Shown: piece after piece, positions 53,582 through 63,916 of the stretch
How positions within the stretch are numbered: the stretch's first letter is position 1
How the letters are laid out: every line of letters begins with the position of its first letter
Assembly: GCA_032718475.1 (NCBI GenBank)
Contig: JAUCBJ010001359.1
Location: 1 to 64,000 of the forward strand
DNA length: 64,000 bases
Source of the DNA: Nemertoderma westbladi
Taxonomy: Eukaryota; Xenacoelomorpha; Nemertodermatida; Nemertodermatidae
Direction: 5' to 3'
The notes under the pieces: model-generated
Seen by the model: only the letters and a program-made list of their open reading frames with translations
The model's database searches: none
Told to the model about the DNA's origin: nothing
Program-made: the position numbers and the translations under genes

Positions 53582-54218
53582 TACGGAAGCCCACAACTGT
53601 CAAGGACAAAACATTAATAAAACTTGGACGCAATTAAATAAATTTCATACAAAGCCATAGAAAGCATGCCATTTCAAAATTCATCAGGGCATTTTGCCCT
53701 GAGGGCATATTGCCCTGAGGGCGTTTTGCCCTGAGGGCGTTTTGCCCTGAGGGCGTTTTGCCCTGAGGGCATTTTGCCCTGAGGGCATTTTGCCCTGAGG
53801 GCATTTTGCCCTGAGCGCATTTATTAGGAATATTACTGCTCTCATGTATAAGACCATTGACCATCCTTGCTGCCCATTACTAACTACCAGATTACCGTGG
53901 TATGGTAGTGGTTGGCCTATAATGTCTGAAACTAATCAGGAGGATATAATTAGGTATTACTTCAGTAGTGGCTTTGATTATAAGGAAATTCTGGATTGGA
54001 CTGAGGGCAAAACGCCCTCAGGGCAAAATGCCCTCAGGGCAAAATGCCCTCAGGGCAAAACGCCCTCAGGGCAAAATGCCCTCAGGGCAAAATGCCCTCA
54101 GGGCAAAACGCCCTGATGAATTTTGAAATGGCATGCTTTCTATGGCTTTGTATGAAATTCATTTAATTGCGTCCAAGTTTTATTAATGTTTTGTCCTTGA
54201 CAGTTGTGGGCTTCCGTA
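53582..54218. mobile_element. IS3EU-like MITE, 637 bp, with subterminal arrays
   Basis: Inverted ends of about 105 bp begin TACGGAAGCCCACAACTGTC and are flanked by GTCCTA. Each continues into an array of a 16-bp palindromic unit, GCCCTGAGGGC plus ATTTT or GTTTT (9 units left at 53691-53820, 7 right at 54003-54115). The centre encodes MSETNQEDIIRYYFSSG then FDYKEILDW (53922-54000), like the N-terminal helix-turn-helix of IS3EU-type transposases (compare IERYFWLGF at 16500), cut off by the right array. Terminus TAC, 6-bp duplication and arrays match the design of the 11-kb element. Confidence 0.8.
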
Positions 54219-54224
54219 GTCCTA
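54219..54224. other. Target-site duplication GTCCTA, right
   Basis: Same six bases as 53576-53581. Confidence 0.85.
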
Positions 54225-55661
54225 AGATCTAGATAGAATACCGTCTTATTGATTTGATATACAGTATACACTATACAGTATTAAATATCTGAATTGCTAT
54301 ATTGTGCTATTATACAGTAGGGTTAATCGTCATTATCGTATGTACAATGGGCTTTGGCCAGATACATGAAACATAATAATAATACTAATAAAATAATTTG
54401 TAGAAAACGAAAATAAATCGGATGATAACTCAGCATCAAATGATAACTGTTCTACCAAACTTATAAAGCTAGCTGCATATGTATTGTGCGAATATATATC
54501 AGAATTATTAAATATAAGTGTTGTGAATTGTTTTTTTCCAAATTCACTGAAACTGGCAAAATTTAACCTCTTTGATAATCCGGATCTGATAATCCGAGTT
54601 TTACAACAAATTATTGTCCTAAGAGACTTCTCTCTAAGTCTATAAGTATATAAAAAAATATGGCTGTGTGTCTAGAAATGGATCCAGAAACAAGCAGAAG
54701 CATTCACTTCACACATTATATATATATGAAAACCAGTGGTTGCTTAACCCTTTGCGTACCAATGACAAATTACATAATTTTTTACTTAAAGGGCCAAGAA
54801 AAATGTATTTGATCGGACCAAGGTTTATTTTCGTATCATACCAGAAGTTTTTTTTTATAAAGAGGATAAATACAAAACCCCGTAAATGTTATTGTAGTTA
54901 TAGTTATTTATGTTAGCAATTAAATTAAATATAACCCAGAATGTGTTATAAACATAAATATAAACACATATCTCAGGAAAAAACAAAACAAATATAATTT
55001 GTTATAATAATAATAAATCGTAAGTAAATAAGAAAGAGACCAATATCCCGCAGTTCTTAAAAAGATATGAGTTGGCATAACTCTTAATCATGCTGTTATT
55101 GTATGAATAAAGGATGTATAAATGAGGAATGGAAGCCCGTTACTGAACTGGTTAGTGAGTGATGAGGCCTGATAGGCCAAAACTAAAGGTTGTGCTGGTG
55201 ACGTGTTTTTCCATTTAACTATAAAACTATAGCAATAATTATTTATGACATTTTTGTTTGAATTGCGTTTATGACTTAATAAGTTTCTCTAGTACGGCCA
55301 TTCACATGCCTCCCTACTGCAGGACGCATAATATGCTGCGTGCAATAAACTCTTACACCAATAACAACTGCCAATAATGATGCTTCATCAAAGGTTATAT
55401 CAGTTGCTGGGCAACATTTCCTAACAAACTTTAATGGTAGCACTGGCACAGAGTAGTTAGGCTGCAAATTGAGCTATTAGGGGATTAAATCTGGGAAATA
55501 TTATTCTATATTATATATATATATTGGTTGTAATAATTAGTTCCTCATCTACTGGAAATACATACTGGAAATAATATAAAAATAAATTAAAAGAAATCTA
55601 ACGTAAAAAAACTATTCGCATTATCTAAATATGGCTCATTCTCTTCAGACACACAGAGGTT
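54225..55661. other. No gene recognised
   Basis: AT-rich. Small open frames at 54668-54916 (+) and 55467-55276 (-) have no recognisable motifs. Simple repeats such as (TA)n at 55510-55525. Confidence 0.4.
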
Positions 55662-55738
55662 CTACGTGGGATTCGAATTCCCATCTATCCAAGTTCGGCG
55701 GCAGACGACGATATACTCAAGTTTCACTAGCCAAAAGG
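55662..55738 (-). repeat. tRNA-like (SINE-head) sequence
   Basis: On the minus strand TGGCTAGTGAAACTTG (A-box-like) is followed by GGGAATTCGAATCCC, a T-arm with a B-box-like core. Acceptor ends do not pair. A tRNA-derived SINE is the likely source. Confidence 0.45.
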
Positions 55739-56500
55739 TCAGTAACTTAATAATAACTGAGGTATATACACCCCGTTAGAGTTTTAACAGATAATTTATA
55801 CACTCGTGATACATTCTCATTTAAATGTTGCTGGTAATAATTCTTGCTGAACCCAAAAACACTTTACTCCTAATGGTCATAAAGTATTAAACTTAAAAGG
55901 GCATTGGCTGTGCCTTGTAAAACGCTATTACATTTTCTGGCACATACTGTAATGCTTTCTCAAACTGAAACCCCGAGTTGGAATTGGTTAGAATTGTTTG
56001 GAATTCTATATTGTTTTGGTTAGCCCACTTCTGTAACCTACTCATTTCCCTCAATTGGTAATGAATTGTTTTATTGTTTTGATTACTAATTGTAAACGAT
56101 AGACGAGTTCATCCTATGTGCTATGCAACCTGATACTTTCTGATGCGGTCGTTTTTCAGTGTAATTGCATAATGTGCCACTTTAATACAAAATTTATACA
56201 AAATGTGTTGGATTAATTTAAGTCGTCGTATATTAAAAATGTGCCAGCATATTAAATTATGCGCATTTAATTAAAAGTTCACAATAAAAAATGTGCAGTT
56301 TCGTTAAATATTGTAACAGTAAAATTATATTGAATTTAAAAATTATCAAAATTCCATTCAGAGTAGTAAAGTGCACGCGCACTATCTGGGGATAGGTCCC
56401 TGGACATCGGGGCCCAAGCGTACCCCATCTCGCTCGCCGTGGTTGATAATAATTACTAAACTGGGTGTAGATTGTAGAAGGTTTTCGTAATTTTTTCTCA
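55739..56500. other. No gene recognised
   Basis: AT-rich, upstream of or in an intron of the Tctex1 gene. Ends in an acceptor-like TTTTTTCTCAG (56491-56501). Confidence 0.4.
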
Positions 56501-56501
56501 G

Positions 56502-56637
56502 TGTGTTTCTGGCATGCTCAGCTCACACTTTACAAAGTGTTAGCAAAGAGCCAAGTTCCAATAGCGTTGGAGCCGCATCAAATATTTTACGAATAAAACG
56601 ACTGTGGATGCGACTACGAGACTATTCATTTTGCGAG
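56502..56637 (+). CDS. Candidate upstream exon of the Tctex1 gene
   Basis: After TTTTTTCTCAG the frame SVSKEPSSNSVGAASNILR then IKRLWMRLRDY is open and protein-like. A weak donor (CGA|GTATTATTT) is at 56637. N-termini of Tctex1-domain proteins are variable, so similarity cannot confirm it; the link to the exon at 57256 is by position only. Confidence 0.3.
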
Positions 56638-56902
56638 TATTATTTGGTTGGTTATTTAGACTATATTACTATTGTTAATATCATTACGACCATTTTGGCC
56701 GCAATAACAATATTTCGAGTGCCACTTTGTCTCCTTTACGGGTCCAAAGTCCTCATCAGCCCTCACACAGTTTCTCTTTTCCTCCTCCTCGAATTATTTG
56801 CATCTGTAAAATATAAATCACTGTTATTTTTGACAATAGTTTTATTAAGGTCATAGAGTCCGTAAATAAAGCCAGAAAGTCCGTAAATATACAAGTCGAC
56901 TA

Positions 56903-57036
56903 CTACTACTACTACTAGGATCGGCGTGCTGCATTGCAGCTGCATTTTTAAGAATGCCGTGCCGGCTTGTCAACAAAATTGCACCGCCACAACTCCCAAT
57001 CACCCATGACATTTGCTAGATCATCCGCATCTTCAT
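56903..57036 (-). mobile_element. LINE family A, copy 5 (134-bp 3' end)
   Basis: Minus-strand (TAG)n tail followed by GCAGCTGCATTTTTAAGAATG, GTGCCGGCTTGTCAACAAAA and GATCATCCGCATCTTC. Flanked by GTCGACTA at 56895-56902 and 57037-57044. A very short, 5'-truncated insertion, probably in an intron. Confidence 0.85.
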
Positions 57037-57255
57037 GTCGACTAGTGGGAAATAAAGATTGAAAGAGATTATAATATTCAATGGAATTTTGTTGCGGGAT
57101 GAGCCAGGCTTCAAACACGCGAAGGTATTAATTTTAAGCCGTCAGGGAGCTTACCATGCTGAGGGCGTTAGAAATCCTTTACAAATTCTGTACATCTACA
57201 GTATATATCATTACAGTATCTATTATGTATATTATTATATAATAATTGTTATCAG

Positions 57256-57373
57256 ACGAATCAGTGGATTTGGAACTTTGGAGGAAAGTGAATCTCGTCA
57301 ACATATACGATCAAATACTATATATGAGAACACATATCAACTAGAACCAAAATGTTTATTTCCAACAATGGCG
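57256..57373 (+). CDS. Tctex1-type dynein light chain, exon
   Basis: Exon between an acceptor (TTGTTATCAG) and a strong donor (GCG|GTAAGC). It encodes RISGFGTLEESESRQHIRS, then NTIYENTYQLEPKCLFPTMA, ending on a codon boundary. ENTYxxEP and the following F-P segment are the start of the Tctex1 domain. Tctex1-family light chains are dimeric dynein components or ciliary adaptors. With the next exon (58993-59088) the reading is continuous: ...FPTMA/IQEVIKNTLE. The first exon(s) and the last ones, which carry the beta-strand part of the domain, are not identified here. Confidence 0.7.
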
Positions 57374-57939
57374 GTAAGCAAATTACATTACATATTATAA
57401 TTGTACAATAATTGTGGAATATTGATAGGGTGATTGTCGGAATTGATAAATTTATACCCAGACAGAACACAATAACAATAATATTATAGGTAATAATTAT
57501 AACAATAACTAACAATTATAATGTAAGAATTACTGATGATTACAAATAAAGTCAAATGAATCAATCTTTATCTTTGGAAATCTAATGCTACAAAAATAGG
57601 TATAAATAAATGAACATAAATAAATGTGAGAAGATGCCTATTATATGCCATTATAATTAATTGGCAATTAATTACAACAAAACGACAAGAACTAGGGAGA
57701 CATTACAATAATCACAAATTACATCTCACTAATTCGGCTATTCTGTATCATTGCTATAAAGAAGCAGATCAGCAGTGTTGTTTTGGTCCATCATAGCCGT
57801 GAAATTGAAATTGTTTAATTGACATCAAATAAGGTTAAAGTAAATCTGCATAATCAAACATTACCGGTAAAAAATGGTTAATCCATTATACAGTAGTTAT
57901 TGTTAATGCATCAAATAAATTGGGACAGTTTTAAGCCAT
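57374..57939. other. Intron sequence, nothing recognised
   Basis: AT-rich intron of the Tctex1 gene, with ATTATAATTAATTGG-type repeats. Confidence 0.5.
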
Positions 57940-58266
57940 AGTGTAAGTGTTTTGTCAAAGTGCATTTCGTTGGCGATCTTAAAACCTTTACGAATTAAAA
58001 TTAATAAAATAGTTAGGTGCTTATCTTTCAGCCACCACCGATCATCTTCAATTCCTATCTTCCGTAAGCTACAAATCTTACCCCTTGAAGCTTTATATAA
58101 GCACCAGATCTGTAATCTAATGTACGATATATCCCGTAACCCTAAACCACTGGCATATTTATTTCGTAAAACTGCTTCTATCCATTCATATAATACTCGT
58201 TCTTCTAAATATGGCCAATTTAATTTTCATGGGGGTCCCCATGGGGGTCCCCATGGGGGTACCCCG
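57940..58266 (+). pseudogene. LINE C-terminal fragment and 12-bp minisatellite, in intron
   Basis: KPLRIKINKIVRCLSFS, IPIFRKLQILPLEALYKHQI and HSYNTRSS are the usual closing segment of CR1/L2-like reverse transcriptases. It is followed at 58228-58266 by three units of CATGGGGGTCCC. Same strand as the host gene; 5'-truncated. Confidence 0.7.
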
Positions 58267-58992
58267 TGAACAGCTATTATAAGCCAGATAGATACCAGCC
58301 AAACAGGCTGCCTGCAACTGCTATGTAAAATGCTGATACGTGTTTGAATGTGTGGATTGGTGCGTGGCGCAGGTTCTGAGAGTTGCAAATTAATAGCTTG
58401 CATTTCATTAAGTTAAGCACGCTTTGTATAAAACCCTCACTGGTAGTTCTGTACATTTGTACTGTAAATACTTAAAACGAAGCTAACTTCTCAAATCAAT
58501 GACCTAACATTCAACCCAGACTTAAATTATAGTGTGGGGCTCAATGTGGCACGAAATCTAGATGAGACTTTGTCTGGTCAGTGGTCACTCGCCCTAGTGG
58601 GTGGCAGAGGAACTATAGAACTCTTACTGTGTGTGGAATGTCTAAGGTGTGTACCAAGTCGTTGTTTCTATTTCATTAAAGATTGACTGACTTATTAGCC
58701 TTCAAACATTTTCAAAAACAATGGCAATGAGAATAATGACGACAAAAGAAGATCCACTAATTATACCACTAAGCATTAATTCTCAGTCATCTAAACTTTG
58801 TGGCTCGCCCCACATATTACTGTACTTATACTGCTTTCCATCTAATATATTCTAAAATATAACTTTGTATGTGTTCTCTTCCAATACATTCCACAGGATG
58901 GTAGTATGAGTACACTTATATTATTTTCATAACACTACATGCAATATATCCCCTTATTGATTAATAACTGCAATACATGTATATTTTCTTAG
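58267..58992. other. Intron sequence, nothing recognised
   Basis: No coding or repeat structure stands out. Ends in ATTTTCTTAG, the acceptor of the next exon. Confidence 0.45.
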
Positions 58993-59088
58993 ATACAGGA
59001 AGTTATCAAAAATACTCTGGAGCCCAGACTAGAGAACGAGCTTTATGAACCAATTGTTTGTCGCGAACTGACGAAGAGTCTTTCAGAG
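58993..59088 (+). CDS. Tctex1-type dynein light chain, exon
   Basis: A 96-bp exon in phase 0 on both sides, between TATTTTCTTAG and GAG|GTAGGAAAG. It encodes IQEVIKNTLEPRLENELYEP then IVCRELTKSLSE: the two helices of the Tctex1 domain (family pattern: V..II...L...L....Y.......L...LS..I). No stop or frameshift. It is the clearest non-transposon coding sequence in the window. The gene is in the DYNLT/TCTEX1D class; which member cannot be said from two exons. Confidence 0.75.
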
Positions 59089-59478
59089 GTAGGAAAGTAT
59101 AGCTAGTAGGATTGTAGCGTGGTATGTATATAGGTTATATATTTTGTTTAGCATTACCGCCAGCCAGCATTTTACCAGCCTAGCAAGAATATTTATCAGT
59201 ATCAGTTAGCAATATCAGTTAGCAAAAATATTTACTATCATTTTTAGTTATGATCCCCGCATGGGGGCTAGGTCAATTTTCTCTTCAGCATGAATGCTTT
59301 ACAGGGACTAACCAGGGCGCATATGCCTTGCATCCTTAAATTGTAGCTAAATGGGTATTGGAGTTTTCTCTGGACATTATATAGTTCAGGGGGGACCGCA
59401 CTGGAAATAATTCGTCATAACGTGCATAATCCCTGGCCTAATGGCCAAATTTGAATTTGAATTGAACTAGCTACGTTT
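59089..59478. other. Intron sequence, nothing recognised
   Basis: Start of the intron that contains the NeSL-type LINE. Confidence 0.45.
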
Positions 59479-59786
59479 TTGTGATTAGTTCGAAATGTTT
59501 TAAATTTTAATAACTGTTATTCTTTGTTTTGTTTACCATAATGAAATTTAAGAATGAAACTTAAGATTTAAAAATGAAACTTAACCGAATACACCTACAA
59601 CACAATGGATGCAATATCCCCTTTGTGATTAGTTCGAAATGATTTAAATTTTAATAACTGTTATTCTTTGTTTTGTTTACCATAATGAAATTTAAGAATG
59701 AAACTTAAGATTTAAAAATGAAACTTATCCGAATACACCTACAACACAATGGATGCAATATCCCCTTTCTTTTGTCTATTCAATTC
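59479..59786. repeat. 154-bp direct tandem duplication at LINE 5' end
   Basis: GTGATTAGTTCGAAATG begins at 59481 and 59635; the two units match nearly base for base (GTTTT/ATTTA, AACC/ATCC differences) through GCAATATCCCCTTT. The second unit runs into the ORF start, so this is probably the 5' leader of the LINE at 59753-63916, repeated. Confidence 0.8.
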
Positions 59787-62700
59787 ACAGTACCGTACAA
59801 CCAAAATCAGCCCCTGACATGGACGACAACAGTACCATTTGCCTCTCTGAAAGCATCCTCAAGCACGATCCGCCTCACAGATCCGCCAAATCCTTCTCCC
59901 TAGCTGGCGTCTCCATCTCCGAAGACGATATTGCTTCCCTGAACGCCAAAGGTTGGCTCACCGACAATATCATTGAAGCAGTAGCCCAATACCACATCAA
60001 TATCCACCATGCCCGAGATCGAGCGAAGGTTTTCACCACCCATTTCCTTACCAGGTTTCGTTCAAGTGGCTTTCAAGGTGTTATTAACTGGACCAAGCCA
60101 AATTTACTCCAAATGGAACACCTGCTTTTCCCCATCCACGTTGGGGGAAACCACTGGACGCTTGCTATCCTATCTTTGCATCCACCCACACTCCAGTATT
60201 TCGATTCACTTGGGGGCTGTGGTGATGCAGCCATCGAAGATATCAAGTCATGGTTTATTCTCGAATGCCAATGTCGCAACTCACCCTGCTCCACCATTAC
60301 CATCAAACCACATCTCAAACGAGTTCAATTCAACAATCACCAGTGCGGTGTCTATGTCTCGAGGTTCATCGAGCTCTGTCTAGAGGGTTCATTAGGTCTC
60401 ACCCGGGTCAATGATGGCACCATCCAGCCCTACAGAGCACATCTCCAGCACCTTGTCTCCAGGAACTCGACCTGCATCCCTCCACTCTCTCCGCCCAGAC
60501 CAACCGAACCCACTGCTGAATCACCCAGCTTCCACCACACTGAGCCCGACTTTGTATCTGGTCCCACCACCAATTCGCCACTCCAGTCATCTGGCCAACC
60601 GATTGGCGAGCCCTTAGTCCCTTCCTTTTGCTTGCAAGACCTGGAACCTGGCACCATACACAGCATCACCAGGGATACTCACTGCAACCAGTCATCCGAT
60701 CTTACCACCACCAATTTACCCTACTCCCAGCATTCTGGCCAACCGGCCTGTGGATCGTCCACCATTTCATCTAGCCTGATAGATCAGGATCCAGACACAG
60801 TGCTTGTGCAAGATTCCACCACCGAATTACCCAGCAACCAGACTCCCGACATTACCACCACCGATGCACCACCTTGCCATTCTTCCAATCAATCAACCGA
60901 TGAACTAGCCCAAACTACTTCCAGCCGGCAAGAATTATGCCCCATCTGCAACATTCCCTTTCGCCGCAAATGGCTGGCTCACTGTAAGTCTTGCCTTGTC
61001 AAATTCCACGGTGCTTGTACCGGGCTAACGAAAAAGAACTTCGAGCTAGACCCCAACATGTCTGCGAACTGGCTCTGCAAGACATGTCGTCATGTCCCCA
61101 CATCACCCACCCCCCCACCCTTTGGTACACAGCCAACAGTACCTCCACAACCCTGTCTAGATGATGTCTTCCGACAGGTATTCCATGTCCTTTCTCTCAA
61201 CAAGACTCTTCCACGTATCCCCCGAGGTGCCCGATCAAAAGCGTCATCCATTTACGTGAATCTATGTGAATCAGTGGTCCGGGATAATACACCACGAACA
61301 TGGCTTAATCTTCTGGCTTTCCCCTACAGCCTCAGGATCCCACAATCAACATCCAAGAAGCGTAGAGCCACTAAACCGTCAAACCAACAATCCCTAACAA
61401 CCAAGGTCGAAATCCAGCTTGTTGAGTATGTTGAGTTGACCAACGACCCGACCCATCCAGAGTTGCCGGAACCCAGGAAACCCCACCAAAGGCCATCTAC
61501 CAACTTGCCCAAATCCGTTGATGAAAAACTCGGTAAGCTCATCTCGATGAAGATAGAAGAAGGAAATGTTCGCGCCGCTGCCAGACTAGCTTCTTCCTCA
61601 GCAACCATAGCTCCCCACAACTCTGAAACGTTACACTCTCTCCAGAAACTGCACCCATCCCGTCCGCTCGACGACTTCGATGGAGTACCAACCATTGAGG
61701 AGGCAGAAGCGCCTCTACTCGACCTATCTCAACCCGAAGTGGTCAAATCCATATTTTCGTTTCCAAATGGATCAGCAGCCGGGCCCGACAAGCTTCTCCC
61801 TCAAGTTCTAAAAGACCTTTGCTCATCCTCGGCAGGTGAAGCAGGCATGTGCTGTAGGAAAGCAGTAACCTCCATCGCCAATATAATAGTCAAGGGTTTA
61901 GTACCCAAAGATGTCTGCCCCTACCTCCACGGAGCGCGCCTCTGTGCTTTTAATAAACCCGAAGGTGGTATCAGACCTATTGCTGTGGGATGTACACTAC
62001 GCCGTCTCGCTGCCAAGACAGCCTGCCGAATGGCAGCCAGCCATTCTGACTACAAACTTGCCCCTCATCAACTCGGTTTCGGGATACCCAGGGGGGCAGA
62101 GGCCGCAGTCCACTCTGCAAGGAGCTTCCTTGAGTGGTCCAACCACGAGGAACCTGTCGTGTTGGTAAAAGTCGACTTTGCGAATGCCTTTAATAGTGTA
62201 CACCGAGGGCCTCTTTTACGGTCTGTTCTGGAAAATCTTCCACCACTGTATAACATAGCCTATCAGTCCTATGCCGCTCCTACATACCTATTCTATGGCA
62301 AGGAGATTATTAACTCCGACAATGGCAGCCAGCAGGGTGATCCTTTGGCTTCCCTCTTCTTCAGCTCCGACATCCACGGGTTTGTGGACTCTTTAAACTG
62401 TATCTTCAATGTTTGGTTTCTTGACGATGGCTCCCTAGGTGGGTCTGCCCTTTCAGTTGCTGAAAATTTGAAGACCATCATCAGTGAAGCAGCTAAGTTG
62501 GGTCTATCGATCAAACCCTCTAAATGCGAACTCATCTTCCACAAGGACTTTCCTGCGAGTTTGAAGGAATCCACCCTCGCCACATTTCAATCCATCACCC
62601 CAGGCATTAAACCATTTGATTTCAAAGAATCCATCCTTCTAGGGGCACCACTTGGTGATAAGGCCTTGGAAACAGTCTTGGTGCAGAAACAGCTTGAACT

Positions 62701-63916
62701 ATCTACCTTCGCTAGCCGTCTTCATCTACTTTCTGCACATGATGCCCTTTACCTTCTGAGACACTGTTTTGCAATCCCGAAGCTAATGTACACACTTAGA
62801 TGTGCTCCATGCTTCACATCACCACAGCTTGACATCTTCGATGAGACCATCAAAAAAGCTCTGGAAATCGCACTCAATATCCAGCTGGATGACATCACTT
62901 GGCGTCAAGCCTCTCTACCCATCGCTCTTGGTGGCCTTGGGGTAAGGAGTACGAGGGACATCTCACTACCGGCCTTTTTGGCTTCATTCTCAGGATGCGG
63001 TCCCCTACTCCAATCCCTTCTTCCACCACTGATCATCGCAGCACCCAACCAATGGTTCGACCAAGGCCTGAGAGCCCTTCCACCAGACTACGAAGTACCT
63101 ATCAACCCCATATTCCAGAAAGCCTGGAGCAATCCATTGGATGTTACTGCCTCAAAGAAAATCCTCGATGGAGCGAAGTCCCCATCACACAAGGCACGCC
63201 TTCTAGCTTCAGTGGCAGACCATGCAGGCGACTGGCTCCATGCCATCCCAATCTCATCTCTTGGTCTCCGCCTCGAGGACGACCAGCTCCGAGTAGGTGT
63301 AGCGCTGCGTCTCGGAGCCCCTATCAGCGTCGAGCATAACTGCCGTGGTTGTGGCGGTCTAGTAGACAGATGGGCCACCCATGGCCTCTCGTGTATCCAC
63401 AATTATGGGAAATTCACCCGTCACGCAGAGGCCAATGATATAATCCATCGTGCCCTAACCTCTGCAGGAGTTGTTTCTACCCTCGAGCCGCGAGGTCTGT
63501 CCCACGATGGTAAGGTGCCGGACGGAATGACTCTTGCACCATGGGCCACAGGAAAACCTCTCGTGTGGGACTTCACATGCAGGGACACCCTGGCCGCGTC
63601 CCACCTTCCAGGCACTTCCTCTACAGCAGGTGCCGCTGCCGCATCTGCCGAATCTGCAAAATTAAGAAAATATACCGAGCTCCAGCACAACTACCACTTC
63701 ACCACCATTGCTGTCGAGACCCTAGGTGCTATCGGTAGCGAAGGAACACAAATCCTTCGAGAGATTGGCCGCCGCATCTCGCTAAAATCCGCCGAACCAA
63801 GGGCGACCACATTTCTCTTCCAGAGGTTGTCGATGGCCATTGTCCGGGGAAACGCCACCGCTGTGCTTGGTACCCTACCAGCCAAGGCAGACCTCAACGA
63901 GATCCTACTCCTCTAG
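59753..63916 (+). CDS. NeSL-type LINE polyprotein: Ulp1 protease, PHD-like finger, RT, RLE
   Basis: An intact 1387-codon frame; ATG at 59819 (codon 23, MDDNSTICLSES) is an equally good start. Order: Ulp1/C48-like cysteine protease with His134 (GGNHWTLA), Asp151 (YFDSLGG) and Cys198 (NHQCGVYV); a Ser/Thr/Pro-rich linker; a PHD-like finger from residue 396 (CPIC, CKSC, FHGAC, WLCKTC); reverse transcriptase with SAAGPDKL, GGIRPIAVG, VKVDFANAFNSV (Asp808), GSQQGDPLASLFF and FLDDG (Asp891-Asp892); a CCHC knuckle (C1197, C1200, H1210, C1214) and a restriction-like endonuclease with PD (Asp1257) and WDF (Asp1273). Protease plus reverse transcriptase plus RLE is the NeSL arrangement. GC content is well above the surroundings. 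It lies in an intron of the Tctex1 gene, same strand, and may be recent or active. Confidence 0.9.
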   Translation: MQYPLSFVYSIHSTVQPKSAPDMDDNSTICLSESILKHDPPHRSAKSFSLAGVSISEDDIASLNAKGWLTDNIIEAVAQYHINIHHARDRAKVFTTHFLTRFRSSGFQGVINWTKPNLLQMEHLLFPIHVGGNHWTLAILSLHPPTLQYFDSLGGCGDAAIEDIKSWFILECQCRNSPCSTITIKPHLKRVQFNNHQCGVYVSRFIELCLEGSLGLTRVNDGTIQPYRAHLQHLVSRNSTCIPPLSPPRPTEPTAESPSFHHTEPDFVSGPTTNSPLQSSGQPIGEPLVPSFCLQDLEPGTIHSITRDTHCNQSSDLTTTNLPYSQHSGQPACGSSTISSSLIDQDPDTVLVQDSTTELPSNQTPDITTTDAPPCHSSNQSTDELAQTTSSRQELCPICNIPFRRKWLAHCKSCLVKFHGACTGLTKKNFELDPNMSANWLCKTCRHVPTSPTPPPFGTQPTVPPQPCLDDVFRQVFHVLSLNKTLPRIPRGARSKASSIYVNLCESVVRDNTPRTWLNLLAFPYSLRIPQSTSKKRRATKPSNQQSLTTKVEIQLVEYVELTNDPTHPELPEPRKPHQRPSTNLPKSVDEKLGKLISMKIEEGNVRAAARLASSSATIAPHNSETLHSLQKLHPSRPLDDFDGVPTIEEAEAPLLDLSQPEVVKSIFSFPNGSAAGPDKLLPQVLKDLCSSSAGEAGMCCRKAVTSIANIIVKGLVPKDVCPYLHGARLCAFNKPEGGIRPIAVGCTLRRLAAKTACRMAASHSDYKLAPHQLGFGIPRGAEAAVHSARSFLEWSNHEEPVVLVKVDFANAFNSVHRGPLLRSVLENLPPLYNIAYQSYAAPTYLFYGKEIINSDNGSQQGDPLASLFFSSDIHGFVDSLNCIFNVWFLDDGSLGGSALSVAENLKTIISEAAKLGLSIKPSKCELIFHKDFPASLKESTLATFQSITPGIKPFDFKESILLGAPLGDKALETVLVQKQLELSTFASRLHLLSAHDALYLLRHCFAIPKLMYTLRCAPCFTSPQLDIFDETIKKALEIALNIQLDDITWRQASLPIALGGLGVRSTRDISLPAFLASFSGCGPLLQSLLPPLIIAAPNQWFDQGLRALPPDYEVPINPIFQKAWSNPLDVTASKKILDGAKSPSHKARLLASVADHAGDWLHAIPISSLGLRLEDDQLRVGVALRLGAPISVEHNCRGCGGLVDRWATHGLSCIHNYGKFTRHAEANDIIHRALTSAGVVSTLEPRGLSHDGKVPDGMTLAPWATGKPLVWDFTCRDTLAASHLPGTSSTAGAAAASAESAKLRKYTELQHNYHFTTIAVETLGAIGSEGTQILREIGRRISLKSAEPRATTFLFQRLSMAIVRGNATAVLGTLPAKADLNEILLL

